Source: Priestia taiwanensis
GTDB lineage: Bacteria > Bacillota > Bacilli > Bacillales > Bacillaceae_G
Reading direction: 5' to 3'
Length of the DNA stretch: 64,000 bases
Assembly (NCBI RefSeq): GCF_014638355.1
Contig: NZ_BMFK01000006.1
Span: 1 to 64,000 of the forward strand
Below the pieces are notes generated by a model. The model saw nothing but the letters and a program-made list of their open reading frames with translations. It was not told the DNA's origin and did no database searches. Shown in pieces: positions 1 through 9,406 of this stretch; the first letter of the stretch is position 1; every line of letters starts with the position of its first letter. Both the position numbers and the translations under genes were made by a program.

Positions 1-47
1 ATTGTTTTTCAAATGTTTTTTCGTTGTTACTTCGTGTCTCAGAAGCA

Positions 48-84
48 ACTTCTACATAATAGCAATATACTATCAAATCGTCAA
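48..84 (-). promoter_or_regulatory. rRNA-operon-type promoter firing out of the window
   Basis: Read on the minus strand there is a -35 TTGACG (79-84), a 17-bp spacer and a -10 TATTAT (56-61). The downstream text, read leftwards, contains GCTTCTGAGACACGAA and AACAACGAAAAAAC, which resembles the leader upstream of 16S rRNA genes in Bacillus. No mRNA start lies between it and the window edge, so an rrn operon probably begins just left of position 1. The rRNA itself is not visible. Confidence 0.6.
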
Positions 85-191
85 CCACTTTTTATAAAAA
101 GAATTTCTTTTTTCTTTCGCCTCTCACTTCCTCTTTCTCTTTTATTTTTCTATATAATGAAGGAACAGTAAATATACTTCTCTTTATATAA

Positions 192-221
192 AAATAAAAA
201 GCGACCTCGATAGTCGCTTTT
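192..221 (-). terminator. Rho-independent terminator of the chemotaxis receptor gene
   Basis: Inverted arms AAAAGCGAC / GTCGCTTTT around a 7-nt loop, followed on the minus strand by a T-rich run, lie 18 bp past the receptor stop codon. Confidence 0.85.
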
Positions 222-238
222 CTCGCAAATACAAAAAG

Positions 239-1777
239 TTATTTCGATACTGTACACGTCACATCCGCTACAACTGCATCTAAATCTTCTACCATCCCAT
301 TTAACTTCGCAACCGTTTGTCTCAATGAGTCAGCTGTATCAAACTGTTCTTCAGATGCGTGTGCAATTTTCTCCATACTTTTCGCTGTAGCATCTTTACT
401 CATTGAAATTTCTGTAATAACTTCTTTTGTCTCTTGAGAGTGATTCAACAAATAATTTGATGCTGTTATCACTTCTTCTATTTTGTCATTTACTTCTTTG
501 ACATACTCAGTAATTACCGTCAATGCTCTTTCGGTTTGCTTAATCTTCCCTGTCCCTTTATGTACATCCTCTAATCCAACATCCATTTGACGTACCACAT
601 TGTCAATTCTTCCTTGAATTGTTTTCACAATCTTCTGTACCTCAGACGCTGATCCTTCAGATTGAGTCGCTAACTTCCTTACTTCAGCCGCAACAACAGC
701 AAAACCTTTTCCATGCTCACCCGCTCTTGCAGCTTCAATTGAAGCATTTAATGCAAGTAAATTTGTTTGGTCTGCGATATTTGTTACTTCTTTAATGAAT
801 CCAGCTATTTCTTCTGAACTATCTTTCAATTCTTTTACTAAATGATCAATAGAACGAATTGTATTCGTAATAGTGCTCATTTGAACCGTCACTTCATGTA
901 CAAGTTTCTGTCCAGCACCTGCCTGTTCTGTCGTTTTATATGCGATACTATTCATTTCTGTCATGTACGTATTCATCTGATTAATTTCGACGAACATATG
1001 CGATATCTTCTCTGCACCATTATCTAAATGACGAATTTGTTCCTTACTCTCTTTATTCAAATGACTAATTGTAGCCGCGATTTCCTCACTAGCTCTCGCT
1101 GTTTCATCTGAACCCTTGATTAAACTAGATGTTACTAATTTCACCGAATCATTTGATTGATTTAATCCATTTAAAATAAGCTCCAGCATTTCCTTCTGCT
1201 CTTGTTGCTTTGCTTCATACTCTCTTGCTTCAATTTTTTTGGCATACATAAACCAAATTGTAGCCCCACTCGTTAAAATAAGATAAAACGCATGAATAAG
1301 TAACAAACTAAACGAATACTCAGATACACCGCAAATTAACTCTGGGAAAAAGAAATATCCCCCAAGATGATGAACAGCAAATAACACCGTACTAATCACT
1401 ATCAATTTAATTGCGTTATAACAAGCTATCATTGCTAATACCATAAAAATAGAAAAATGATACTCTACTAAACCGTCTCCACCAGCAATAATTGAAATAC
1501 TCCCCGATGTAAGTGTCAGTGCAACAAACACAGGAATAAATCGATGATTTCTATCCACTCGATATAAGACAAAACTTATACATAACAATACGATTGGCAA
1601 TAAGAGTACTACATTTATCAAAAATGGAAATTCAATTGCCACACTCCCGATTCCCTTTATAACTAAATACTCTTCTAAAAAACCCATCTGTCGATGCAAC
1701 ATATGTGTCATTACCGATATTCCTACTGTTAATAACGCTAGACATAACATCATCGTATTTTGGTGCCACTTCTTCAA
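239..1777 (-). CDS. Methyl-accepting chemotaxis protein with polytopic N-terminus
   Basis: Chemoreceptor that would signal to CheA/CheW. The N-terminal ~180 residues carry about six hydrophobic segments with short loops instead of the usual two-TM periplasmic sensor, so the ligand may be sensed in or near the membrane. No clear HAMP domain is visible. The cytoplasmic part is a long coiled coil containing the hairpin-tip signature ([20 protein letters not shown]) common to MCPs. The start is TTG at 1777, with GGGGGA 8 nt upstream. Length is 512 aa. It is monocistronic with its own terminator. The ligand is unknown. Confidence 0.93.
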   Translation of the reverse strand: MKKWHQNTMMLCLALLTVGISVMTHMLHRQMGFLEEYLVIKGIGSVAIEFPFLINVVLLLPIVLLCISFVLYRVDRNHRFIPVFVALTLTSGSISIIAGGDGLVEYHFSIFMVLAMIACYNAIKLIVISTVLFAVHHLGGYFFFPELICGVSEYSFSLLLIHAFYLILTSGATIWFMYAKKIEAREYEAKQQEQKEMLELILNGLNQSNDSVKLVTSSLIKGSDETARASEEIAATISHLNKESKEQIRHLDNGAEKISHMFVEINQMNTYMTEMNSIAYKTTEQAGAGQKLVHEVTVQMSTITNTIRSIDHLVKELKDSSEEIAGFIKEVTNIADQTNLLALNASIEAARAGEHGKGFAVVAAEVRKLATQSEGSASEVQKIVKTIQGRIDNVVRQMDVGLEDVHKGTGKIKQTERALTVITEYVKEVNDKIEEVITASNYLLNHSQETKEVITEISMSKDATAKSMEKIAHASEEQFDTADSLRQTVAKLNGMVEDLDAVVADVTCTVSK

Positions 1778-1964
1778 TGTATATTTCCCCCTCGGAATAC
1801 ATAATCCATCTCTACTACATACACTATTTTAAATAACTAGGCCTTCTATCATCTTCATTTCTTTGGAAACTTAATCCAATATACCTAGAAAAGAGGGAAC
1901 TTGCAAGGAAATATTACACAACGAACAACAGGGAAATCCCCTCCATTCATTCACTAAACTTCTC

Positions 1965-2252
1965 CTATTCTTTCACCCAGTACGTCAGACCTTCTTTACT
2001 TCTCTCCAACAACTTGTAATCAATTAAGTAGCGACGTAAAATCGCGAAATCAGCATAAATTGGCTTTAGAATATCATTAACTTCTCTTTCCTTGTATTCT
2101 CTTCCCTTTTCAAATTGTCCGATTAAATAAAGAAAGATACTTACTTTCCCTTTTTCCTTACTCGGTAGGTTTTGCAACTTGCCATCCTTCACAAATTTAC
2201 GAATTATTTCCTGCTTCTCTTCCTCTGTTATCAAGTATTTCTCCTGCACCAT
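1965..2252 (-). CDS. DUF2087-family small protein
   Basis: A 95-aa protein with the look of the DUF2087 family: charged N-terminus, then a compact wHTH-like helical core ending in YWVKE. In this family the domain is often attached to or beside transcription regulators, so a nucleic-acid-binding role is possible but unproven. It starts 15 bp after the methyltransferase stop codon and is probably co-transcribed with it. Confidence 0.75.
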   Translation of the reverse strand: MVQEKYLITEEEKQEIIRKFVKDGKLQNLPSKEKGKVSIFLYLIGQFEKGREYKEREVNDILKPIYADFAILRRYLIDYKLLERSKEGLTYWVKE

Positions 2253-2267
2253 CTCTTTCTCCCCTTC

Positions 2268-3032
2268 TTACTTCTTTTGACAAATAACAACCATTGAGTA
2301 ACATCCAGGTGTTAACGGATCTCCTAACCAGTTTCGATGAACATGAAGCAACTTAAATCCATTTTCGCCTAACACTCGCTCTAACTCTTGTGGATATGTA
2401 TAACGTAAATCAATCGTTGTCTTTTTCTCTTCTATAAATGTTTCTCCTTCATAAAAGCGGCGAATCATCTCATACGATTGAATTTGTGAAATAGCATCGT
2501 ACACTGCTTTCGTATAAATATCACACCTGATCCCCTCTGACACGTGTACAGAACGCCAATATTCCTCTTTCGGTTCTTGAAGCAATTCTTCTGTCGACGG
2601 GAAACGCGTACTGAAAATAAATACGCCCTCTTCTTTTAAAACACGATGGATGGACCGGAGTAATGCATCTTGATCTGTATTTGTTAAGAAATGTTGGAAT
2701 GAGTTACCTACCATATAACTAAAAGGAATGCCGCCTTCCACTTGTAAGTCTGTACAATCTTGCTGTATCCATTCTACTTGTACATCCGCTGGTGCCTTCT
2801 CTTTCGCTTCCTCTAACATCCCCGCATGAATATCAACACCAAGAAGCGTATAGCCTTTCTTTGCTAGAGGCAACGTAATACGTCCTGTACCACAAGCTAA
2901 ATCTAGAATACGCTCCTTCCCAACATTCAATTTCTCTGCCCACTCTACTAATAAATCAACCTCATCTGTAAACCAATCATTCTCGGCATCATATAATTTC
3001 GCGTCATCATACTCAGATAAATTGTTATACAA
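2268..3032 (-). CDS. Class I SAM-dependent methyltransferase
   Basis: Soluble 254-aa methyltransferase of the Rossmann type. Motif I is LDLACGTGRITLPLA (about residues 43-57), followed by the acidic loop GVDIHAGMLEEA and a motif IV-like region VGNSFQHFLT. The substrate cannot be read from sequence. An AGGAGGGAG ribosome binding site precedes the ATG at 3032. The DUF2087 gene follows at 15 bp, so they form a two-gene unit downstream of the kinase gene on the same strand. Confidence 0.9.
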   Translation of the reverse strand: MYNNLSEYDDAKLYDAENDWFTDEVDLLVEWAEKLNVGKERILDLACGTGRITLPLAKKGYTLLGVDIHAGMLEEAKEKAPADVQVEWIQQDCTDLQVEGGIPFSYMVGNSFQHFLTNTDQDALLRSIHRVLKEEGVFIFSTRFPSTEELLQEPKEEYWRSVHVSEGIRCDIYTKAVYDAISQIQSYEMIRRFYEGETFIEEKKTTIDLRYTYPQELERVLGENGFKLLHVHRNWLGDPLTPGCYSMVVICQKK

Positions 3033-3063
3033 ATCTTCTCCCTCCTAATATATCTCTTTTCAT

Positions 3064-4398
3064 TTATTTTTTAAAAACAAACGTTGTTCCTTCACTCGTA
3101 GAATGAATCTCCCACGTAACCCCCATTTCTTTTGCCATTAAAGCAATAATGGACAAGCCAATTCCAGATCCTTTGTGAGAAGTTACTTGTTCAAACCCCG
3201 GTCCTTTGTCTACAATTGTAATTACTTGTTCATCCCCGTCATGCCGGATATAAAAACCAATAAATTCTCCACTCGCACCGTGACGAATGACATTTTGAAT
3301 AACGTTATCAAGCATGCGCTCATACCAATTTACATCAATATTCCAACGAAACTCCTGTACAGATACATCTACATCGATATCGAAATATTCCGACTCTAGT
3401 TTGTTGTACCAGCCCGCAATAATCTTTCGTGTCACTTTCACCATATCTACTTCAGTTGGCTCATACGGATACTTCTTCGACGTTAATAATGTATATGCGA
3501 GTAAATTCTCTAGCAATTCGCCTAAGTAATGAATCTTCTCATCTACTAACTCAATCGTCTGCATACCTTTCACCGAAGATACTTCATTCTTTAATACATA
3601 TAACTGCGCACGAATTGCAGTAAGCGGTGTACGTAAGTCATGAGATAAATCCGCAATTAGCTTTCTTCTTACTTGCTCTTCTTCTTGTTCATTCTGCTTA
3701 CTTTCCTCTAACGTTAGAATCATCTTATTAAACGATTCTTCTAACGCACCTATTTCATCCAGCTTCGAAATAACAATGGGAGCTGGGATAGAACAATCAT
3801 GTGGAAGTTCCATCGCTCCTTGCAACCTTACAAGCCTTTTTCTTATTCGTTGGAAGAATAACCATGAAACAAGTAGGAACGATACAAAAACGACGATACT
3901 ACCTATGATTATATAATACTCGTAATTTTCCCCGGCCTTTTTATTAGGCAATTCTGTATACATACGTGGCATCTGCAATACAACAAACCCATTCTCCGCC
4001 GCTCCACCAACATACGCCACAATCGTTAAAGGATCACTATCATAACTCTTCTTCATAAATTCAATAGTATATCCAACACTCCACTTATTCGGAATATCCG
4101 TTCTCTCAGGTAAGGTAAGCTTTAGCTCCCCGTTTCCATTCACCCAAAACAAATGTGCCTCTTGATACATAGATTTCAATCTATGTAAGGACCCTTCTAT
4201 TTGCCGCGGATTATCTACGTGCATGTCTGTCGCCTCTGTATGCCACATCGTAATTAACTCTTGTGAAGAGTAATATGGATCTGGATGATCAGAGATTCGC
4301 CCCGACATAGAAATAGGCACCAATGTAACAGGAACTAATAATAACGCTCCTGCAATAATCATCATATACTTGCGCAATAACGATTGCTGCTTCCTCAT
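3064..4398 (-). CDS. Sensor histidine kinase (peptide-antibiotic-response type)
   Basis: Membrane kinase of 444 aa: TM1 ~11-30, an extracellular loop ~31-160, TM2 ~161-181, HAMP-like linker, HisKA with the phospho-acceptor His253 in DLSHDLRTP, and a HATPase_c domain (N box NVIQNVIRHG, G boxes DKGPGFE and GSGIGLSI). Its start overlaps the response-regulator stop by 4 bp (ATGA), so the two are translationally coupled. The pair is divergent from a three-gene ABC transporter, the usual arrangement when a kinase senses a peptide antibiotic and induces its detoxifying pump. The ligand is inferred only from this context. Confidence 0.9.
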   Translation of the reverse strand: MRKQQSLLRKYMMIIAGALLLVPVTLVPISMSGRISDHPDPYYSSQELITMWHTEATDMHVDNPRQIEGSLHRLKSMYQEAHLFWVNGNGELKLTLPERTDIPNKWSVGYTIEFMKKSYDSDPLTIVAYVGGAAENGFVVLQMPRMYTELPNKKAGENYEYYIIIGSIVVFVSFLLVSWLFFQRIRKRLVRLQGAMELPHDCSIPAPIVISKLDEIGALEESFNKMILTLEESKQNEQEEEQVRRKLIADLSHDLRTPLTAIRAQLYVLKNEVSSVKGMQTIELVDEKIHYLGELLENLLAYTLLTSKKYPYEPTEVDMVKVTRKIIAGWYNKLESEYFDIDVDVSVQEFRWNIDVNWYERMLDNVIQNVIRHGASGEFIGFYIRHDGDEQVITIVDKGPGFEQVTSHKGSGIGLSIIALMAKEMGVTWEIHSTSEGTTFVFKK

Positions 4399-5066
4399 GA
4401 TTTGAATCGGTATCCTATCCCACGAATTGTTTCAATAATAGTCGGTTCACTTGGGTTTCGTTCGATTTTTTCCCGCAAGTAACGGATATGTACCATAAGT
4501 GTTTTATCCCCTTCTATGTAATCCAACTTCCAAATCGCTTCAAATAATTGTTCCTTCGTTAACGTCTGATTCAGGTGCCTCATAAAGAAGAAAAATAAGT
4601 GATGCTGTTTGCCAGATAAGACAACCTCTTCTTCCGTATCTGTACGAATAATACGTTGTTCTTTCATATTTACACGTAAATGTTGAATATGTTGTACATT
4701 TTTATCTACTTTGTCATACCGTCTGAGTAACACTTCTATTCTCGCAACTAGCTCTTTCGGATGAAATGGTTTCGTTATATAATCATCCGCAAATGTTAGA
4801 CCGTGTAGTTTATCATCTAACATCGTTCTTGCCGTTAACATGATAATTGGTATATCCGGTTGCTCTCGCTTGAAACGCTGTCCTAACGTGAAGCCATCTA
4901 ACACAGGCAACATTGCATCTAATAAAACACAATCAGCCGTTTCAAGAATATCTCCACTACCTTCTCCTGAAAGTAACCACGTCACACGGTATCCTTGCTT
5001 CTCTAACTCTTCTTTGCCCCACTTTCCGATATCTACTTCATCTTCTATATACATAATATGCTTCAT
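4395..5066 (-). CDS. OmpR-family response regulator
   Basis: A 223-aa regulator: receiver domain (acidic EDE at 8-10, phospho-acceptor Asp50 in LLDAMLP, Lys in ITKPFHP) and a C-terminal winged helix (Trans_reg_C, ending RGIGYRF). The open frame extends to 5168, but ATG 5066 is preferred because AAGGAAG lies 6-12 nt upstream and MKHIMYIEDE begins the receiver exactly. The extra upstream codons would run over the putative operator. Partner of the kinase at 3064-4398; likely activator of the divergent ABC operon. Confidence 0.92.
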   Translation of the reverse strand: MKHIMYIEDEVDIGKWGKEELEKQGYRVTWLLSGEGSGDILETADCVLLDAMLPVLDGFTLGQRFKREQPDIPIIMLTARTMLDDKLHGLTFADDYITKPFHPKELVARIEVLLRRYDKVDKNVQHIQHLRVNMKEQRIIRTDTEEEVVLSGKQHHLFFFFMRHLNQTLTKEQLFEAIWKLDYIEGDKTLMVHIRYLREKIERNPSEPTIIETIRGIGYRFKS

Positions 5067-5149
5067 CTTTTTCTTCCTTCCAAGCAAAATCCTTCTCTTT
5101 CCCATCATACTAAATCTGTTATTTTTTTGAAAATGATAGATTGCCTTAT

Positions 5150-5204
5150 TTAAACAAAACTTAAACAAAAGTAACCTTTCTCTTTAACCTCCACGATCTA
5201 AACT
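5150..5204 (+). promoter_or_regulatory. Tandem 11-bp direct repeat (response-regulator site) and promoter of ABC operon
   Basis: TTAAACAAAAC (5150-5160) is followed directly by TTAAACAAAAG (5161-5171), two copies exactly one helical turn apart as expected for an OmpR-family dimer site. A weak -35 (CTTTCT, 5176-5181) and -10 TAAACT (5199-5204) with a 17-bp spacer lie just downstream, a layout typical of an activator-dependent promoter. Confidence 0.6.
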
Positions 5205-5224
5205 AAATAACGAGGTGATGAGAA

Positions 5225-6154
5225 ATGAACTATATCGTTCAAACAAACAGACTAACAAAAACATATAAAAAGGAAAACGTTGTACAAGGAGTTAACTTAA
5301 ACTTACAAAAAGGAGAAATATACGGATTTCTAGGACCAAACGGTGCGGGTAAAACAACAACAATCCGAATGTTGCTTGGCTTAATTAAACCAACTACTGG
5401 GACTGTCACAATGTTTGGCAAAGACTTCCCTAATAACCGGCTACACATTTTATCTAAAATCGGCGCACTCGTTGAAAATCCATCGTACTACGGACACCTA
5501 AAAGCAACAGAAAATCTTGAAGTATACCGCATGCTTCGAGGTGTGAAGAAAGAAAAAATTATGGAAGTATTAACGATTGTCGGACTTAATCACGTTGCAG
5601 ATAAAAAAGTAAGCACCTTCTCCTTAGGAATGAAGCAACGACTTGGGATTGCTATCGCATTACTCGGTGACCCAGAGCTATTAATCTTAGACGAACCGAC
5701 AAATGGATTAGATCCGCAAGGCATTATTGAAATACGCGAACTCATTAAATCCCTTGCAAAAGAAAGAGGCATTACCATTCTCGTATCAAGTCACTTACTA
5801 AGTGAAATCGATCAAATGGCAACGCACGTTGGCATTATTTCAAAAGGAAAACTTATTTTCCAAGATACAATTGAAAAGTTACGTGCTCATGCTATGCAAG
5901 GAATACAACTCACAGTGAACAAACCAGAGAACGCGTGGAAAATGCTTCTTGCAAAAGGAATCCCGTCTACATTGGAAAACCATCGTATTCTTTTATCCAA
6001 TACAAATGACGAAGAAATTGGACAAATTGTTAAGTCACTTGTCATGAATGATATTACTATCTACCGCATTGAAGAGGAGAAAAAATCGTTAGAAGATATA
6101 TTCTTACATATCGTAAAGGAGGATTATCATGTACAAACGGCTATTAGCGTCTGA
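5225..6154 (+). CDS. ABC transporter ATP-binding protein (BcrA/LanF-like)
   Basis: Cytoplasmic ATPase of 309 aa: Walker A GPNGAGKTTT (~38-47), signature FSLGMKQRL, Walker B LLILDEPTNGLDP and the H-loop SSHLLSE. The C-terminal ~90 residues form the extension common in bacitracin/lantibiotic self-protection ATPases. RBS GAGGTGAT precedes the ATG. It overlaps the next gene by 26 bp and forms a three-gene operon with two ABC-2-type permeases. Role inferred from family and neighbours: expulsion of membrane-active peptides. Confidence 0.9.
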   Translation: MNYIVQTNRLTKTYKKENVVQGVNLNLQKGEIYGFLGPNGAGKTTTIRMLLGLIKPTTGTVTMFGKDFPNNRLHILSKIGALVENPSYYGHLKATENLEVYRMLRGVKKEKIMEVLTIVGLNHVADKKVSTFSLGMKQRLGIAIALLGDPELLILDEPTNGLDPQGIIEIRELIKSLAKERGITILVSSHLLSEIDQMATHVGIISKGKLIFQDTIEKLRAHAMQGIQLTVNKPENAWKMLLAKGIPSTLENHRILLSNTNDEEIGQIVKSLVMNDITIYRIEEEKKSLEDIFLHIVKEDYHVQTAISV

Positions 6155-6845
6155 GTTCTTAAAAATTAAACGAAGATGGGTATGGTTTCTTGTTGTACTA
6201 GGGCCAATTGGAGTACTTATCCTTCAAGGGCTGAACTTTGGACTTCGATACGACTATTTAACAAATTTATATAAAGATGATCTATGGGGCGGCTTTTTAC
6301 GCACTGTCCAACTCTTCTTAACTCCTGTCATTATATTAGGGAGTACTATCATTGCTTCCATGGTCGCAAACGTTGACCATCAATCAACGTCTTGGAAACA
6401 TTTAGTATCGTTACCGATTCGAAAAAGACATATTGTTGGTACGAAGTTTATCGTTTCTGTGCTATTACTAAGTGTTTCTTGTATTCTCTTAAGCATTGGT
6501 TCAACGTTGCTAGGGATTGGATTAAATTTCGGAACAGATTTTCCATGGACAGAAGTAATCAAAACAAGCTTTTATCCATTTCTAGCAGCTCTACCTATCT
6601 TAGCTATTCAACTATGGATATCCGTTATTCAACAAAACCAAGGCTTGGCGATTACAGTTGGTATTATCGGAATGATTATCGGTCTATTCGGACCACTCTT
6701 ACCTGACTGGTTCCTATGGACATGGCCAAGCTTAATGAACGAAACAGGAAACCAACTAACAAACGTATACCTTGGTATACTCGTCGGCTTAATCCTATTC
6801 ATTCTCCTAACTATTCATTTCGTACGAAAGGACGTGGAAAAATAA
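6129..6845 (+). CDS. ABC-2 type permease, first subunit (LanE/MutE-like)
   Basis: A 238-aa protein with about six hydrophobic segments, starting MYKRLLASEFLKIKRRW, the typical basic start of ABC-2/lantibiotic-immunity permeases. It overlaps the ATPase gene by 26 bp, and its TAATG junction overlaps the next permease by 1 bp. With the second permease it would form the membrane channel of a heteromeric LanFEG-like transporter. Substrate not visible. Confidence 0.85.
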   Translation: MYKRLLASEFLKIKRRWVWFLVVLGPIGVLILQGLNFGLRYDYLTNLYKDDLWGGFLRTVQLFLTPVIILGSTIIASMVANVDHQSTSWKHLVSLPIRKRHIVGTKFIVSVLLLSVSCILLSIGSTLLGIGLNFGTDFPWTEVIKTSFYPFLAALPILAIQLWISVIQQNQGLAITVGIIGMIIGLFGPLLPDWFLWTWPSLMNETGNQLTNVYLGILVGLILFILLTIHFVRKDVEK

Positions 6846-7585
6846 TGCGCTTCTTAACTGCTATTCGAGTTGAATTATATAAAATACGTAAAACAAACAT
6901 GTGGATGCTATTCTTTATTAGTCCGTTACTAGTAGGAATATTCTCGTACTTACATACACAGGACTTCTTACAAGAAGACCCCACTAACTCTATCGACTGG
7001 ATTGGATTTTATGCATGGCTTATCCCATTTCACGGTATGTTACTCCTCCCGTTATTAGCCGGGATTCTATCCGCACTCATTTGTCGCTATGAGCATACAG
7101 ACGGCGGTTGGAAGCAATTGCTCGTTCAACCCGTGTACAAACATGAAGTATATCTCGTGAAGTTCTTTCTTGTTAGCATGATGATCGCATTCATCCAATT
7201 ACTTATCTTACTAACAACTGTACTGGTTGGGAATATGCTAGATATTTCAGGTTCCATTCCATTCCTGCAACTTCTGAAGCACCTAGCAGCTGGATGGATT
7301 GCCACGTTACCGCTCATCGCCTTGCAAATGTGGGTATCGAGTATATGGACAAATTTCGCCGCTCCAATGGCACTGAATGTCGTTGTAACCTTACCAACAA
7401 TTATTATTGCCCAGTCTGAACAATACGGACCTTATTATCCGTGGGCTCAGCCGATGATTTCCATGATGCCAAACGAAAGTAATAACTTATTCGCATCTAC
7501 CGAGACACTCATCTTCGTTATAGGAGGAAGCTTCCTTCTCTTCTTTATCGGAGGACTCACAACATTCACACGAAAAATCTATTGA
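6845..7585 (+). CDS. ABC-2 type permease, second subunit (LanG/MutG-like)
   Basis: A 246-aa permease with about six TM segments, starting MRFLTAIRVELYKIRKTNMW, parallel in layout to the previous gene. The open frame runs back to 6716 inside the preceding gene, but the ATG at 6845, overlapping the previous stop by one base (TAATG), gives translational coupling and the right family length. It is the last gene of the ABC operon; a terminator follows directly. Confidence 0.87.
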   Translation: MRFLTAIRVELYKIRKTNMWMLFFISPLLVGIFSYLHTQDFLQEDPTNSIDWIGFYAWLIPFHGMLLLPLLAGILSALICRYEHTDGGWKQLLVQPVYKHEVYLVKFFLVSMMIAFIQLLILLTTVLVGNMLDISGSIPFLQLLKHLAAGWIATLPLIALQMWVSSIWTNFAAPMALNVVVTLPTIIIAQSEQYGPYYPWAQPMISMMPNESNNLFASTETLIFVIGGSFLLFFIGGLTTFTRKIY

Positions 7586-7586
7586 A

Positions 7587-7617
7587 GAATCGGGGGCATT
7601 ACCTCGATTCATTTTTG
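7587..7617 (+). terminator. Terminator of the ABC operon
   Basis: Arms GAATCGGGG / CCTCGATTC (one wobble pair) are followed by ATTTTTG, starting 1 bp after the permease stop. Confidence 0.75.
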
Positions 7618-7684
7618 TATGTCTTTCTCCTTCCTCTCACATATAATGAGACATATCACTCTTAACAAACTGGAGGTACATACG

Positions 7685-8473
7685 ATGAATCCAGTAACAC
7701 ATCAATTCCTTGCTTTTCTACAACTAGAGAAAAAAGAACCTACACTTCCTTACTTACATGAACTCATCCGAGAACACCAACTACGCGTACGATGGGAAAA
7801 TATTACGAAAATAGTAGACTGGGAAAAAGGAAACGAAAGTGGCAATTTCTTACCTTCAATGGAAACGTACGTCGACAGAATCACAACAAAAGGATACGGT
7901 GGCACATGTTGGAGCGTGGCAGTGGGCTTCCACTGGCTGCTCGACAATCTCGGATTCGATGTTCAATACATCTACATGGACCCAGGGCATTTATGCTTAC
8001 GTGTAAATCTTGAGCAGTCTTATTATGTTGATGTCGGATACTGCGCTCCGTTATTCCATGCATATCCACTCTATGAATCATTCACTACGCAGAACGTACG
8101 CGAAACATTTGAATATACAATTGTGAATGACAAAGAGATACACGTTGTTCGAACACCAGGACCAACAAAAACATTAAACCCTGTCTCACGAAACTTCGAC
8201 GATTTGATTCCTCTTATCGAGAAATCAAATCGTTGGGGAACCTCACCAATGTTCCAAGAAATACGCATTTTCGGGTATATCAATAACATGTTGACCTCTA
8301 TTACAGGTAATAAACTAAAACAATACCGCGAACATGAAACGTATGAAAAAGAATTAACAAATGAAGAGATGACCTATTGGATCAAAGATGAGTTTCAGAT
8401 GGACATGGACATGTATAAAGAAGCAATTCGTTTGTTTAACAAATACTTCGTACCATCAGACACTACCTCATAG
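7685..8473 (+). CDS. Arylamine N-acetyltransferase family protein
   Basis: Cytosolic 262-aa enzyme expected to move acetyl groups from acetyl-CoA to arylamines or related acceptors. The cysteine-protease-like triad is readable: Cys75 in GYGGTCW, His102 in DPGHLCLRV and Asp116 in YYVDVGYC. The frame is open from 7619, but ATG 7685 has TGGAGG 8 nt upstream and is preferred. It is monocistronic. The spacing Cys-His (27) is shorter than in classic NATs (about 38), so substrate range may differ. Confidence 0.85.
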   Translation: MNPVTHQFLAFLQLEKKEPTLPYLHELIREHQLRVRWENITKIVDWEKGNESGNFLPSMETYVDRITTKGYGGTCWSVAVGFHWLLDNLGFDVQYIYMDPGHLCLRVNLEQSYYVDVGYCAPLFHAYPLYESFTTQNVRETFEYTIVNDKEIHVVRTPGPTKTLNPVSRNFDDLIPLIEKSNRWGTSPMFQEIRIFGYINNMLTSITGNKLKQYREHETYEKELTNEEMTYWIKDEFQMDMDMYKEAIRLFNKYFVPSDTTS

Positions 8474-8540
8474 AGACCCATCATCAAACCATGTAATTGA
8501 CGTAGTGAAAGCGAATCACATCTCATACACATAATGGAGA

Positions 8541-8627
8541 GTGGCGACTCCTGGGGGAAAAGCGAGGAAAGGGAGACCCCCAGGAGGCTCGCTCTCGCCT
8601 GCGGAAAGCGCCCGCTCGGAGTGGAGC
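8541..8627. repeat. GC-rich dispersed Bacillus repeat (REP-like imperfect palindrome)
   Basis: An 87-bp block far richer in G+C than its surroundings: GGCGACTCCTGGGGGAAAAG, then GGGAGACCCCCAGGAGGCTC, then GCGGAAAGCGCCCG and GGAGTGGAGCC. CTCCTGGGGG and CCCCCAGGAG are inverted copies that can fold. Similar blocks recur in intergenic regions of many Bacillus genomes from my general knowledge; copy number here cannot be tested. It lies between convergent genes. Confidence 0.65.
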
Positions 8628-8679
8628 CTCTTATTTTTCCCCTCATAAAATAACTGATACATAGTAAGAAAAGTATAAA

Positions 8680-8724
8680 AGAGGTATCCGAATGTCTGTA
8701 TTAAACATTCGAATACCTCTTTTT
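8680..8724. terminator. Bidirectional terminator
   Basis: Long arms AAAGAGGTATCCGAATGT / ACATTCGAATACCTCTTT with one mismatch and U-tracts on both sides, between the convergent acetyltransferase and YczE-like genes. Confidence 0.85.
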
Positions 8725-8727
8725 ATC

Positions 8728-9345
8728 TTATGCAGGAACTGCCTCTTTCTTCAAGTAGCTCAACGAAACATTTCCCACTTGAATTGCAGCCTGAATAATA
8801 TATCCTGTCGTAAAGGACAACACAATTGTACCGAAATAAATTGGTCCATCTAATAAAAAGCTCACACTTAAAAATAAACAAGCTAAAAAGATTTCTGTCT
8901 TACGGAACGTCCATTTCTTTATTGTTGAAACCGCTAATACAAACGCCTCCTGCGGTGCCGCACATACATTAGATGATACGTAAATACCGATACCAACTCC
9001 AACGCATATATTCCCAAGTGCCATCGCAAGCAATCCTGGTATTGCTTCGATGCTTGCCATAAGGCTATCAATTGATCCAACAAAATCTACGAAAAATGAG
9101 ATTAAAAACATCGTCACAATTGTTCCTACAGTTAAAAACTTCTTATTTAAGAAATACACAATAATAACAAACACAAAATTAATGCCAAACATCCAAAAAC
9201 CAATACTTATACCGAAGTTCTCATACAACGCAATAAACAACGAATCATACGGACTTAATCCGAACTCCGTTACCGTTGTCATGATATTAATTCCGAGTGC
9301 TAAAATAAGTAGCCCCCCGATAAAATACATATATTCATATTTCAT
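8728..9345 (-). CDS. YczE/YyaS/YitT-like integral membrane protein
   Basis: A 205-aa membrane protein with about five hydrophobic segments, resembling the YczE/YyaS family of poorly characterised Bacillus membrane proteins (the conserved start ITTVTEFGLSPYDS-like region is at ~25-38). ATG 9345 is chosen over 9369 because GGAGAG is correctly spaced before it. The function is unknown. It is divergent from a LacI-type regulator, and a LacI-type operator sits inside its promoter, so it is probably that regulator's target. Confidence 0.8.
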   Translation of the reverse strand: MKYEYMYFIGGLLILALGINIMTTVTEFGLSPYDSLFIALYENFGISIGFWMFGINFVFVIIVYFLNKKFLTVGTIVTMFLISFFVDFVGSIDSLMASIEAIPGLLAMALGNICVGVGIGIYVSSNVCAAPQEAFVLAVSTIKKWTFRKTEIFLACLFLSVSFLLDGPIYFGTIVLSFTTGYIIQAAIQVGNVSLSYLKKEAVPA

Positions 9346-9377
9346 ACTCGTCTCTCCTTTTTCTAACATGACGTAAG

Positions 9378-9406
9378 CATAAAAGATGAAACGCGTTCCA
9401 GGTCAA
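9378..9406 (-). promoter_or_regulatory. LacI-type operator inside the YczE-gene promoter
   Basis: TGAAACGCGTTCCA (9387-9400) is a near-perfect palindrome around a central CG, the hallmark of LacI/PurR/CcpA-type operators. On the minus strand it lies between a -35 TTGACC (9401-9406) and a -10-like TTTATG/TATGCT (9376-9383), a classic repressing position. The divergent lacI-type gene has its own promoter TTGTAT (9415-9420), 18 bp, TATACT (9439-9444). Confidence 0.65.

Noticed and set aside
3064..7585. Assignment of the first kinase/ABC set to bacitracin resistance specifically
   Set aside because: The three-gene transporter resembles LanFEG more than BceAB, and the ligand cannot be read from the sequence; only a general peptide-antibiotic role is claimed.
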